Source of the DNA: Myxococcales bacterium
GTDB lineage: Bacteria > Myxococcota > Polyangia > HGW-17 > SLPX01
Direction: 5' to 3'
Assembly (NCBI GenBank): GCA_007131745.1
Contig: SLPX01000166.1
Span: forward strand, 8,960 to 72,959
Length of the DNA stretch: 64,000 nt
Both the position numbers and the translations under genes were made by a program. The notes below the pieces were generated by a model that made no database searches, had not been told where the DNA came from, and saw only the letters and a list, made by a program, of their open reading frames with translations. Of the stretch, positions 43,044 to 51,777 are shown one piece after another; the stretch's first letter is position 1, and each line of letters starts with the position of its first letter.

Positions 43044-45460
43044 ACACTTGGAAACTTGTTTTTGAGTCGGTCTTCTTCACGGCATTGTTCCTGTCTGTTG
43101 GATGTTGCACACCAACGCTGAGTGACTCAACCGGCTTCGAGCAAAAACGGAAAAAAGAATCGGCTCCCGCTTCATGGACAGCGCAACCCTCAAGAACCCG
43201 ATTTCTGCGCCAATCCGGGTTCAACCTTCCTTGGATATCTTATGGACATGACGTGGGTTGGCCCCCGCGTCCGGGTACCCCTCAACAAATGGGTTTCGGG
43301 TTCTTTGGACCGCTAATAAAAAGCAGGGCCGTACCCGTAAATAAAATGGGAGCATTGAGGGTATGGGCTTTCGCGGACAACAGGTCCGGATTCCTGGGCC
43401 CCCGGGTTCAACCCGGATTCACCGCCCGTTGCATCCGGGACATGTCGGCCTTCATGGACTCGACACCCTCCAACACCACCATAATCTGGGTGCTATACGA
43501 CTACATGATAGCCGACGGAATAGGTTCAGAATGGGGAGGAAGAGCGGGAGAAACCCGCAGATCCCTATCTTCGCCGGATGGATGGCGCGAAGCATGGAGC
43601 CGCACGGCGGACTGCCTTTCTTTCATGCAAAAACGATATGGGCACAGAATAATCTGGGATATCATCAACGAACCCTTGAACGGAATGCGCATGGTGGTCG
43701 ACGACAAGGATTCATACAATATCAAGGGGTTTGTATGGAAGCACATGAAAGAGTTGCTGGCCATGGGGGGCCGCGTGAGTCTGGGCGTTCGCAATCTGGG
43801 AACCCTACTCCATTTCTGGGCGCCGATTATGCGAAAAGCACAAAGAGAGATCAGAGCAAACAACCTGCCGACAAATCATTTGATTGTACAATTCCATCAT
43901 TATCCGGGACATGAACTCTCCAGGGAAAACGGAATCAAAGGTTTCAGCGCGGAGACTCTCAAAAAGGAAATGAACCTGGATCCAGACACCCCGGTATTAC
44001 TCGGAGAATGCTTGCCGAATAACGGTTACACCTTGTCCGATTATTATGAAAAAGGGTTTTCAGGTGTGCTTTTCTGGCAAGACGCATCGATCAAAACGAA
44101 TTACAAAGAAGTAAAAAGACAGATCCGAGAGCTTCCGGCCCAAAGAAAGCGAACGCCTGGGGATTTTCCACTAAGGGCTCAACCACCACCCCCGGCTACC
44201 GTTTCCGAAGAGCCGGGAGTTTCTCTAATGGCTGACTCAAGTGTTGTTCTTTCAACATGCAGAAGTGTAACAAACGGACCTCCGTACGACCGGGAGTGGT
44301 TGGAAAAAATGGGCGGCGGATTCCAATCTTTCCAAACACCGCTTACAGAGGAAAATGTGGGTTTACTCATCCCGATGGACGTGGACGCACATAGGTGGAC
44401 CCCGGACGAGCCTTTTTGGACACAAAAAAAAAGAAAAGGAGAAATTCTGTGTTCCCCCTTATCCCAGAGCCTTCCGGTGAATCTCCAAGATACTGTTATC
44501 GAGATCGAAATCACTCCTCCTGTTGAAGCCGTAGCCCACCCATGGGGATCCGGTGCGCAGATCGTGCTCCAAGACGATTCCGGCAGGAGGCTCCACGGTC
44601 ACTGGACCGGTCTCTCAAAACTGTCCGGAGGCAAAAAACAGGTTTTGCGATTAAGACCCCCCACAAAATCTGTTCCGGGAATGGGTGCGAGACACAAGGG
44701 CTTTCGGTTGGATCGTGTATCACACGTAGGGTTTCTCTGGGCAGCAGCAACGTTCGCGGAGATCAAGTTCACCGCTGAATTCATACTTCACGCAATAAGG
44801 ATATTTCCATGCGGGAAAGCGGCAGCGGACGGTGAAATCGGTTGCAGCGGCGATTATCCCACCTACACTGCTGAATCCATCAACATATGGAGACCGAAAA
44901 AAACCAAGGATTTGTCTCTCTGCATGTTCACCCGCTCGAATTACCCCTATTATTCCGCTATCACACGTTTGTCTTCCGAAGACACTCTCCCATGGAAACG
45001 ACCACCGGCTCCCCTCCTTGAGAAACGAAAAAACCACTTGTCCGGCGAAACCATAACATTGCATGCGTCCATGGATCCCGAAAACCCCTTCCGCCAGGCA
45101 GGAGCCATATCAACCAACGTTTCAACCGATTGTCCCGAATTCAAGGGAGGAGCGCTCAATTTGTTGGGCTGCTCATTGAGTGTCAAGACCTCCTCTACGC
45201 AATACAAGGGCATGAAAATCCAGTTCACCCTGAGAGATCTTGACGGAGTCGTCTGCTACACCCGATCCACCGCCCGCCCGGGCGAAATCTTCACCGTACC
45301 AATCGGTTACGGCCCTGAAACTTGTTCGGCCGGAAAGGGTGTCGACTTTAAAAGAATTCAAAACATCGGACTGGTCTTTAACCGGGATCCCGAATGGAGT
45401 ACTACTATGGACGAAACTCTAAAACTAGAACGTTTCACAATAACGCCCGCATCGCTATGA
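43040..45460 (+). CDS. Lipoprotein glycoside hydrolase, GH5-like (clan GH-A)
   Basis: 806 residues from the ATG at 43040, which overlaps the thrS stop. A signal peptide ends in SVGC and is lipidated. The catalytic barrel (about 60-370) has the acid/base Glu in WDIINEPL (E211) and the nucleophile Glu in LLGECLP (E323), as in GH5-type enzymes. The remaining 430 residues hold two or three beta-rich regions that resemble carbohydrate-binding modules (for example EIEITPPVEAVAHPWGSGAQ). The substrate is unknown. It may act on polysaccharide at the cell surface. Coupling to a tRNA synthetase gene is odd and probably fortuitous. Confidence 0.82.
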   Translation: MNTWKLVFESVFFTALFLSVGCCTPTLSDSTGFEQKRKKESAPASWTAQPSRTRFLRQSGFNLPWISYGHDVGWPPRPGTPQQMGFGFFGPLIKSRAVPVNKMGALRVWAFADNRSGFLGPRVQPGFTARCIRDMSAFMDSTPSNTTIIWVLYDYMIADGIGSEWGGRAGETRRSLSSPDGWREAWSRTADCLSFMQKRYGHRIIWDIINEPLNGMRMVVDDKDSYNIKGFVWKHMKELLAMGGRVSLGVRNLGTLLHFWAPIMRKAQREIRANNLPTNHLIVQFHHYPGHELSRENGIKGFSAETLKKEMNLDPDTPVLLGECLPNNGYTLSDYYEKGFSGVLFWQDASIKTNYKEVKRQIRELPAQRKRTPGDFPLRAQPPPPATVSEEPGVSLMADSSVVLSTCRSVTNGPPYDREWLEKMGGGFQSFQTPLTEENVGLLIPMDVDAHRWTPDEPFWTQKKRKGEILCSPLSQSLPVNLQDTVIEIEITPPVEAVAHPWGSGAQIVLQDDSGRRLHGHWTGLSKLSGGKKQVLRLRPPTKSVPGMGARHKGFRLDRVSHVGFLWAAATFAEIKFTAEFILHAIRIFPCGKAAADGEIGCSGDYPTYTAESINIWRPKKTKDLSLCMFTRSNYPYYSAITRLSSEDTLPWKRPPAPLLEKRKNHLSGETITLHASMDPENPFRQAGAISTNVSTDCPEFKGGALNLLGCSLSVKTSSTQYKGMKIQFTLRDLDGVVCYTRSTARPGEIFTVPIGYGPETCSAGKGVDFKRIQNIGLVFNRDPEWSTTMDETLKLERFTITPASL

Positions 45461-45483
45461 TACTCAATTCCGGAACCGGGGTA

Positions 45484-45882
45484 TCAGATCTCATCCGGCT
45501 CGTCTCGGTCGGAAAAACGATCATAAATAACCTGAGCCCGCTCTTCAGCCTCCGCGCAGACTCCGTCATCCAGATCCAGCGCCTCACGGAGCCTTTCCAG
45601 CATTTCCGATTCCTCCGGATCCTGTGATCCGTCCATCAGGGCGACAAGAAATGCCGACTCATAAGCCTGGCGCCTGTCTTCAGGAGACGAAATGCTTTCA
45701 GCCAACTCGTAAAGATCGATCTTCCCGCTCTTTTGCGAACGAACCTCTTCTTCTTGTTCTGGAGTAAGCCCATAGGAATCTATTAGGAACTCCACAAGAC
45801 GACCCTCGTTTTCGGAATAATCCCCGTCCACGAAAGCCATTCCCAAAAGAATTTTCAGTAGTTCTACTTTCCCTTCTTTCAT
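45484..45882 (-). CDS. TerB/DUF533-like helical protein
   Basis: 132 residues from the ATG at 45882, preceded by AGGAGAG. Helical throughout. Segments LLKILLGMAFVDGDYSENEGRLVEFLI and FLVALMDGSQDPEESEMLERL are two halves of a TerB-like fold, with acidic pairs (DGDYSENE, DGSQDPEE) in metal-binding positions. TerB-like proteins are linked to tellurite and stress responses, but their activity is unknown. Convergent with the GH5-like gene. Confidence 0.72.
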   Translation of the reverse strand: MKEGKVELLKILLGMAFVDGDYSENEGRLVEFLIDSYGLTPEQEEEVRSQKSGKIDLYELAESISSPEDRRQAYESAFLVALMDGSQDPEESEMLERLREALDLDDGVCAEAEERAQVIYDRFSDRDEPDEI

Positions 45883-46282
45883 CGACTCTCCTAAGAAGCA
45901 TCTTTGGACAACTGCAAAAAATTCATTGATGCCCATTGATCAATTTTTGGAATCTAGCCATCAAAGGGTCAATCTTGCAAGCTTTTCTATTATATAAATT
46001 CGCCGGATCAATCAATTTTTTCGCTTTCAGGGCGAATAAAAAAATCTCCACCGATCCTGTGATGCCGGATCAGGCCAGCCAACCTGTTAATATTATTAAC
46101 CTTTAAGCTAATTACAAAAACCTGGAATATGATGACTGGTCAGATGGTTATGAAGGACAGCAGAGGCCTCTGACGGGCGGACCGAGACAGATTCGGCGTA
46201 GCAGTGCCTCCCCCCCTTTGGTGACACCTTCCGCTTTTTCTCGCCGTCAGGGGCCTCGCTTCATTTCCTACTCTTTTTCCAT
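45883..46282. other. Intergenic region with palindrome and long inverted repeat
   Basis: No gene found in 400 bases. GTTAAT-ATT-ATTAAC at 46086-46100 is a perfect palindrome that could be an operator. The inverted arms at 46163-46176 and 46244-46257 are described separately. The remainder is AT-rich. Confidence 0.45.
46163..46257. repeat. Long inverted repeat, possible structured RNA
   Basis: Arms at 46163-46176 (GAGGCCTCTGACGG) and 46244-46257 (CCGTCAGGGGCCTC) pair over 14 bases with one mismatch that becomes G-U in RNA, enclosing 67 bases. It sits just downstream of the minus-strand lipoprotein gene ending at 46283, so it could form its 3' structure or an independent RNA. Confidence 0.5.
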
Positions 46283-46873
46283 TTACCCTCCGGTTTCGCG
46301 CCCCTCCGTTTTGATCCTGTTTTTCAGAAATTCCCTGGCTCCCCTTTCGGAAACTTCGAAAACTCTCAGCCCGCAAAAAAGGGCCAACCTTCCTTCAAGA
46401 CACCAATGCCCATGTATTAAGTACATCCTGCCCGGATGCAGCCTTCCGGGCGGAAAATCGGTCTTGACCAGCAACCTTGCCCCCACTTCTTTCAGTGGTT
46501 CATCTTCAAAAGGCTCTGCATCACCAAAGGTATGATACGGTGGTGGACACGATCTGCCGTGTTCATGCTGTTTTTGAAGGCATTCAAACGCCTTACGAGT
46601 GTCGCTTAATAAAACAGCCGCAACCAGATGATTGCCCTTGTCGGAAACCATGCTTCGGACATTTTCTACGCTTTTTGCTTCCCCGGGGACAGCAAAAACC
46701 AATTCAGGTTCGACAATTTCAGAAGAATCCTGCCCGGTTGCATCCTTTTCCGCCTTAGTGCCGAAGGTCTCCACCACCACTTTTTGCGAAGACTTTTCTT
46801 TATCACAACCAAATACCGCAAAACCAACGAAAACAACCCCAACAAACAAAGTATACAACCGTTGAAAACACAC
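46283..46873 (-). CDS. Hypothetical lipoprotein
   Basis: 196 residues from a GTG start with GAGGGAG upstream. A signal peptide ends in AVFGC (C23). Several Cys occur later (AFECLQKQHEHGRSCPPP and HWCLEGRLALFCG). No family recognised. It follows the phosphatase gene on the same strand by about 30 bases, so it is probably the last gene of that operon. Confidence 0.7.
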   Translation of the reverse strand: MCFQRLYTLFVGVVFVGFAVFGCDKEKSSQKVVVETFGTKAEKDATGQDSSEIVEPELVFAVPGEAKSVENVRSMVSDKGNHLVAAVLLSDTRKAFECLQKQHEHGRSCPPPYHTFGDAEPFEDEPLKEVGARLLVKTDFPPGRLHPGRMYLIHGHWCLEGRLALFCGLRVFEVSERGAREFLKNRIKTEGRETGG

Positions 46874-46906
46874 CCTTGATTCTCCCTCGGTTTGAATCGA
46901 ATTACT

Positions 46907-48646
46907 TCAAAGCGGCGGTGCCTCGGCCCTAGGGGGAGACGGCACTCCCAAAAGGCGAGTCAAAGTCGATGCAATGGAAAACACTGAAACCTGTTTTTCA
47001 ACCTTGCCGGATGGCCGCCCCGGTTCGTAAACCACAAGCGGCACGACCCTGTCATACATGTGATGAGAGCCATGGTTGATGATATCGTAATCATAGTTGG
47101 CGATATAATAATAAGGCTCCACTCCGAAAACTATCTCTCCCGGCGCATCTCCGGGAACAATGAGACAAAAGGCATGATCCACGCACTCCCTGTCGTCGCA
47201 ATTTCCGGAGATTTCATCCGTTCGCCGCACATATCCAATCCCTTCGACCCGGCGAAGCGAGTCCATCACCCCGGTGATTAAATCGTTCCTCTTGTCTTCC
47301 GGCAAATCCATCGCCTCTGCGGTCAACGTGACATAGGGATTCGCCACCGCTTCAATCCACCTCCCCTTGCCGGCCGTATCGGTCGCCCCTTTCGCCGCGG
47401 CTGCAGCGATTGTTTGGGGAGGGACGCGGACGATTCTCTTTCCTTTGACGCGGGAGGGTGGAGCGCCGTGGTCGCTTGTAAACACTACGGCATAGCTCCC
47501 TTTTCCGACTTTTCGATCCAGTTCTTCCAGGAATCTGCCAATTTTCACATCCAGCCTCATCATAATATCCCGCATCTCGGGCGATTCCTGCCCCCATTTG
47601 TGCCCCACGTAATCCGGCGTGGAAAAACTGACGGCCAAAAAATCAGGAATGTCGTCTTTTCCCAGCTTTTCACCGTCAATCGCGGCCAGCGCCGTCTTGA
47701 AAACCAATCTGTCACCCGCGGGAAAATTCCTGATTTCCCTGGCCGGGTTACCCGATCTAAAAGGACTGTGCTCAAAAGCATTTTGCCTTTCTTCAATACC
47801 GTCTTTCCCGGCTCCCTCGGTTTCAGAGGCCAAAGGCCTCCACACGCGACTCAATTTCCCTTTCATGTCAAAGCGTTCATTCAACACACGCAACCACTCG
47901 GGCGGTACATTCCTGTAATAAGCGCTTGTGGTCATAATGGGAGGATCGACTTGGTTTGAATACCATATAGCCAGGTCGGCCTTCTTTCCTCCGGTCAGAA
48001 CAGCGGCTCGGTCCTTGAGACTCACGGCCACTACCTTTCCCCGGTTTTCCGTATGCTTTTTAAGCATGTCACCAACTGTTTTTACCCTCAGCATACTCGG
48101 GGAAACACCTGGGGCCATCACGGGCTCTTTCGGATTCAACGTAAAAAGCTTGTGGTCGGAGTCAAAAACCGAACTTCTCACAGCCTTTATATCCCTGTGA
48201 TACCATCGGTTGGACAGGATCCCCGACACAGAGGGCCTTGCTCCTGTAGCCAAGGTCGCATGTCCCACGGCCGTAAACGTTGCTGCATGGGGAAACACAG
48301 CTTCCGGATAATAAACCCCCGCATCCAAGAGGCGGCGAATCCCATGTCGAAACATGCTCAAATTCTTTTCAAAAAACCACGAGGGCAATTGATCCGCCAC
48401 GATCAACACCACAAGGCGCAAGTCTTCCCTGGGTTCTTTTCGGCTCTCTTCAAATCCTGAAATATCTTTGTGTACGCGGTCGGGTCCGTTCGGCCCTTCA
48501 CTTGCGGGTGCCCGTTGAGTCTCCACGCGTTTTTCTGGGCAACCTGAAAGAAAACACGTTCCACAAAAAACAACGGAAACCAGAACACCCACAAAACTGC
48601 GGGCCGCGGCGGATCGAATCCTTAAAAAAAGCTTTTCAGAGACCAA
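46907..48646 (-). CDS. PafA-type alkaline phosphatase / phosphodiesterase, lipoprotein
   Basis: 579 residues. A signal peptide ends in FLSGC. Alkaline-phosphatase superfamily, with the first metal Asp in LIVADQLPSW and the nucleophile Thr in AVFPHAATFTAVGHATL. Further ligands are in STPDYVGHKWG, TSDHGAPP and HGSHHMYDR. Thr as nucleophile marks the PafA and nucleotide pyrophosphatase branch. Probably releases phosphate from phosphomonoesters at the outer membrane or periplasm. The start is TTG after AGGGAAGG, overlapping the preceding gene by 11 bases. Confidence 0.9.
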   Translation of the reverse strand: MVSEKLFLRIRSAAARSFVGVLVSVVFCGTCFLSGCPEKRVETQRAPASEGPNGPDRVHKDISGFEESRKEPREDLRLVVLIVADQLPSWFFEKNLSMFRHGIRRLLDAGVYYPEAVFPHAATFTAVGHATLATGARPSVSGILSNRWYHRDIKAVRSSVFDSDHKLFTLNPKEPVMAPGVSPSMLRVKTVGDMLKKHTENRGKVVAVSLKDRAAVLTGGKKADLAIWYSNQVDPPIMTTSAYYRNVPPEWLRVLNERFDMKGKLSRVWRPLASETEGAGKDGIEERQNAFEHSPFRSGNPAREIRNFPAGDRLVFKTALAAIDGEKLGKDDIPDFLAVSFSTPDYVGHKWGQESPEMRDIMMRLDVKIGRFLEELDRKVGKGSYAVVFTSDHGAPPSRVKGKRIVRVPPQTIAAAAAKGATDTAGKGRWIEAVANPYVTLTAEAMDLPEDKRNDLITGVMDSLRRVEGIGYVRRTDEISGNCDDRECVDHAFCLIVPGDAPGEIVFGVEPYYYIANYDYDIINHGSHHMYDRVVPLVVYEPGRPSGKVEKQVSVFSIASTLTRLLGVPSPPRAEAPPL

Positions 48647-49538
48647 AACCTTCCCTTTCTTTTCGCTGGATCACCCTCAAATAACTTTCAGCCTTGTTTT
48701 GATAATAGTCCCTGTCGCGCGGCGACCATGGAGCATCCTCGTCGGCATCCAGCACCTTTCTCAACTCTAATTTAGCCTTACCATATTGTTCGTCCTTGTA
48801 GTACGCTTCCCCCAAGTAAAACACGTTGATTGGATAATCCGGGAAATGGGCCACCGCCCTCTCCAAAATCTCGATTCCCTTGTCTTTGTCTCCAATGCTT
48901 CCCACCTCGGGCACTTGCACATAAAGCGCCCCCAAAAAACGAAGCGGCCCGGCAAAATCATGTTTCTCATCCAGCGCTATGGCCTTTTCAGCGAGCTTTA
49001 CGACCTCCGGAAGTTTTTCCAGCGCTCCCTTTGTTCTGGCCTGTAGAATCATGGCCATACCCATCCCCCGGTAATAAGGAAACTCAACCCTGGTCGAATG
49101 GAGCGACATCCCCGTCGTTGCCCACGATTCGGCCTTCACTCCGTAGTCGGCCATCACATCGTGCGTTCCCGCCAGGATCGCAAGTCTGCAAGCCGTCTCC
49201 ACGCCGACCACCAACAGTTCGACGTTTTTGGGATCCATCTCCAACCCCTTTTCCACGGCTTGTAGAACCGTCTTCAACACCCGTTCATTGTCCACACTTT
49301 TGGCGTGTTGTTTTGCAAAAGAGATCAACTCATTCAATTCATCCGGAATAACAAGTTCCACCCCTGGACCGTTGTTTTCATCCACTTCCCCCGCTTCGCG
49401 GGAATCTCCGTTTATTCTCCGCGTACCTGTTCCATGAGGACACCCTGTTGAAACCACCAGTGTTCCGGCGATGATCCAAGACAAAAACGGTCCCATAAAT
49501 TTTTCAAACAAACAAGATCCTACATTTTCAGGCTTCAT
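48636..49538 (-). CDS. TatT-like (TRAP transporter T-component) lipoprotein with TPRs
   Basis: 300 residues. The signal peptide ends in VSTGC. The helical body has TPR-like units, and the diagnostic GPLRFLGALYVQVPEVGSIGDKDKGIEILERAV region, in segments, resembles TatT, the periplasmic lipoprotein found with TRAP transporters. No DctP or DctM genes are near. It is the first gene of the minus-strand set with the phosphatase and the small lipoprotein. Confidence 0.8.
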   Translation of the reverse strand: MKPENVGSCLFEKFMGPFLSWIIAGTLVVSTGCPHGTGTRRINGDSREAGEVDENNGPGVELVIPDELNELISFAKQHAKSVDNERVLKTVLQAVEKGLEMDPKNVELLVVGVETACRLAILAGTHDVMADYGVKAESWATTGMSLHSTRVEFPYYRGMGMAMILQARTKGALEKLPEVVKLAEKAIALDEKHDFAGPLRFLGALYVQVPEVGSIGDKDKGIEILERAVAHFPDYPINVFYLGEAYYKDEQYGKAKLELRKVLDADEDAPWSPRDRDYYQNKAESYLRVIQRKEREGFGL

Positions 49539-49759
49539 TTTTTCTCTCTTTTATGAACAAAAAGCTGCTTCCGTTGGACTTCGTTTTATTCGCAAAGAAA
49601 TTCATCTTTAAAGTTGTTTTACTTCAAAAACAAGTTTTCTTCCTGAATTTATTCACTTTCAACATTCTTCTTGTCAAGCATCCACTCATCCGGACCGCAG
49701 AATCGCAAATCGATCATCGTTGTTGCAGTCTCCGTAAGATCGGCTATGAAATAGCAACC

Positions 49760-50341
49760 ATGAGGGCTTATAAAAAAACCATCTGTCTTGGAGCCATTGT
49801 CGTGATTTGTCTTCCTGCCGCGCTTTCAACATTGTCGGCATGTTCCAAAACCACCACCAGACGGCTTGGACTCCCGCCACTTCAAACCGTCGAAAAGGTA
49901 GACCTGGAACGATACACTGGAACCTGGTACGACATTGCGAGTTTTCCGCAGCGATTCCAAAGAGGTTGCACCGGTTCCACTGCAACCTATACTCTTCGAA
50001 AAGACGGCTCCATTCGGGTCGTGAACAAATGCCGCAAGGGGTCACTTCAAGGCCGAAAAGCCGTCGCAAGAGGGCTTGCGAGGGTAGTCGACAAAAACAC
50101 CAACGCAAAACTGAAGGTATCTTTCTTTCGTCCCTTCTGGGGTGACTACTGGATCATCGAACTCGACGAAAACTACGAATACGCTGTCGTAGGACACCCC
50201 AGCCGCGACTATCTCTGGATCCTGAGCCGCTCCCCGACAATGGACAAATCGGTCTACTCACATATTGTGGAACGAATTCGTCTCCACGGCTACGATACCC
50301 GTAGGCTCAGGAAAACACTCCAAATCGAACAATCACGATGA
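49760..50341 (+). CDS. Bacterial lipocalin (Blc-like) lipoprotein
   Basis: 193 residues from the ATG at 49760. Earlier in-frame starts lack a signal sequence. The signal peptide ends in LSAC. The lipocalin signature YTGTWYDIASFPQRFQRGCT lies near the mature N-terminus, and the second conserved block is DYLWILSRSP. Two Cys (RGC and NKC) may form a disulfide. Blc-type proteins bind lysophospholipids or fatty acids and sit on the outer membrane. The next gene overlaps its stop by four bases. Confidence 0.92.
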   Translation: MRAYKKTICLGAIVVICLPAALSTLSACSKTTTRRLGLPPLQTVEKVDLERYTGTWYDIASFPQRFQRGCTGSTATYTLRKDGSIRVVNKCRKGSLQGRKAVARGLARVVDKNTNAKLKVSFFRPFWGDYWIIELDENYEYAVVGHPSRDYLWILSRSPTMDKSVYSHIVERIRLHGYDTRRLRKTLQIEQSR

Positions 50342-50907
50342 AATCCCCCCTGGAAAAAAAATTCAAAGTGTTGATGCTGTTTTTGAGCCTGCTTTTTTTC
50401 GCGGCGGGGGGATACGTGTTTTACACAATCTTTCAAACCGGCAAAGATCTCTCTGTAAAACATATCATGGGTGGAGGTGCGTCGGTGCTCATAGGAGCCC
50501 TCATTTTGAGCCGGATCCGTGTTCATTGTTGCCGAAAATGCGGAAAAGAACTGGTCGAAGGTTGCTGGCTGTTTCCCCCGGAGTTATTGAATGAAATCAC
50601 CGGAACGCTCGAAAGCGAAAGACCGGATGCATTGGCCGTGCTGGTTGGAACCTCTCCTAAACCACTCCCGCCGACGCTGGGTGGACTTTCTTACGCGGCT
50701 GTGGATTTTGAAATCTGTCCGGATTGTTTGGAAACAGGACGGTTTGTAGCTGCGAAACGGATCTTCGGACGGGCCGACGGAACCCGGGTGCAGGTGACGC
50801 GAATCGGAAAGTATTGTGTTCTGGCCGGAAGGGGCGTAAAAGAGGCGATGGAAAAAGCGGAAGGAATGGGGCGAACCAGCGTGTTGGATTTTCCATCCGA
50901 AGACTGA
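50338..50907 (+). CDS. Hypothetical membrane protein with zinc-ribbon-like Cys pairs
   Basis: 189 residues with ATG overlapping the lipocalin stop. Two hydrophobic segments (about 10-31 and 42-60) form a hairpin. Then CCRKCGKELVEGC and, 60 residues later, CPDCLETG supply a CxxC...CxxC set that may bind zinc. No family recognised. The gene order suggests a link to the lipocalin. Confidence 0.62.
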   Translation: MKSPLEKKFKVLMLFLSLLFFAAGGYVFYTIFQTGKDLSVKHIMGGGASVLIGALILSRIRVHCCRKCGKELVEGCWLFPPELLNEITGTLESERPDALAVLVGTSPKPLPPTLGGLSYAAVDFEICPDCLETGRFVAAKRIFGRADGTRVQVTRIGKYCVLAGRGVKEAMEKAEGMGRTSVLDFPSED

Positions 50908-50940
50908 CCGTACTTCGACCCCACGGAATGGAGAGTTGTT

Positions 50941-51732
50941 TTGAGAAACATCGAAGACATTCGTGCATTTTTGCTGGACATGGACGGAACCATATACGTG
51001 AGCAACCGTCTTCTGCCGAAAGCCCGCAACTTCATCGACATGCTCAGAAAACAGAGTTTTCCTTTTGTTTTTCTTACCAATAATTCGGCCTCCCGCTCAG
51101 AGGATTACCGAAAAAAACTCTCCCGCTTGGGTATAGATGTTGAGAGAGAAAGAATCCTTACCTCAGGAGAAGCCACCACCCGTTTCTTGTTGATGGAAAC
51201 TTCCCATCGAAAAGTGTGCCTGCTGGGAACCCCCTCTCTCGAACAAGAGTTCCGGGAATCGGGATTTGAGCTTGAAAACGAGAACCCCGATTGTGTGGTG
51301 CTGGGCTTCGATATGACCGTCACCTACGAAAAACTATCGAACGCGGCCCTCCTGCTGGCAAAAGGAATTCCTTACTATGCCACGCATCCTGATTTCACCT
51401 GTATAACCGACAAGGGGCTTATTCCGGATACAGGAGCATTAATAGCGGCCCTTGACACCGTTGTGCACAGAAAGCCTAAAATAATCGGAAAACCATATCC
51501 TGAAATGGTGACAGCGGCTCTTGAACGTCTGGGTTCGACCGCCGGCGAAACCGCTATTGTGGGAGATCAAATGGATACCGATCTCACAATGGCCGCTTCA
51601 TCGGGTCTTTACAGCATACTTGTACTGAGCGGGGAAACATCGCTTGAAAAACTTGAATCTCAGAAAAAAATTCAACCGGACATGGTTGTCCAAAACATCG
51701 GGGAACTTTACGATATAATGAGCCGACTTTGA
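50941..51732 (+). CDS. HAD-superfamily phosphatase (NagD/PGPase-like)
   Basis: 263 residues from a TTG start with GGAGAG upstream. Class IIA HAD phosphatase: motif I DMDGT (nucleophile and acid Asp), motif II LTNNSAS, motif III lysine in IIGKPYPEM, motif IV GDQMDTD. Members hydrolyse sugar or glycerol phosphates, p-nitrophenyl phosphate or phosphoglycolate. The natural substrate is not set by the sequence. Cap domain C2 spans roughly residues 85-185. Convergent with serC. Confidence 0.93.
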   Translation: MRNIEDIRAFLLDMDGTIYVSNRLLPKARNFIDMLRKQSFPFVFLTNNSASRSEDYRKKLSRLGIDVERERILTSGEATTRFLLMETSHRKVCLLGTPSLEQEFRESGFELENENPDCVVLGFDMTVTYEKLSNAALLLAKGIPYYATHPDFTCITDKGLIPDTGALIAALDTVVHRKPKIIGKPYPEMVTAALERLGSTAGETAIVGDQMDTDLTMAASSGLYSILVLSGETSLEKLESQKKIQPDMVVQNIGELYDIMSRL

Positions 51733-51777
51733 TGAAAACCGCGCCCGCAAATGCTGTCATCGGGTGCCGCGGACGAT

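Noticed and set aside
46140..46376. 78-residue frame on the minus strand in the inverted-repeat region
   Set aside because: Basic, low-complexity translation with no ribosome binding site, and it overlaps the better supported lipoprotein gene.
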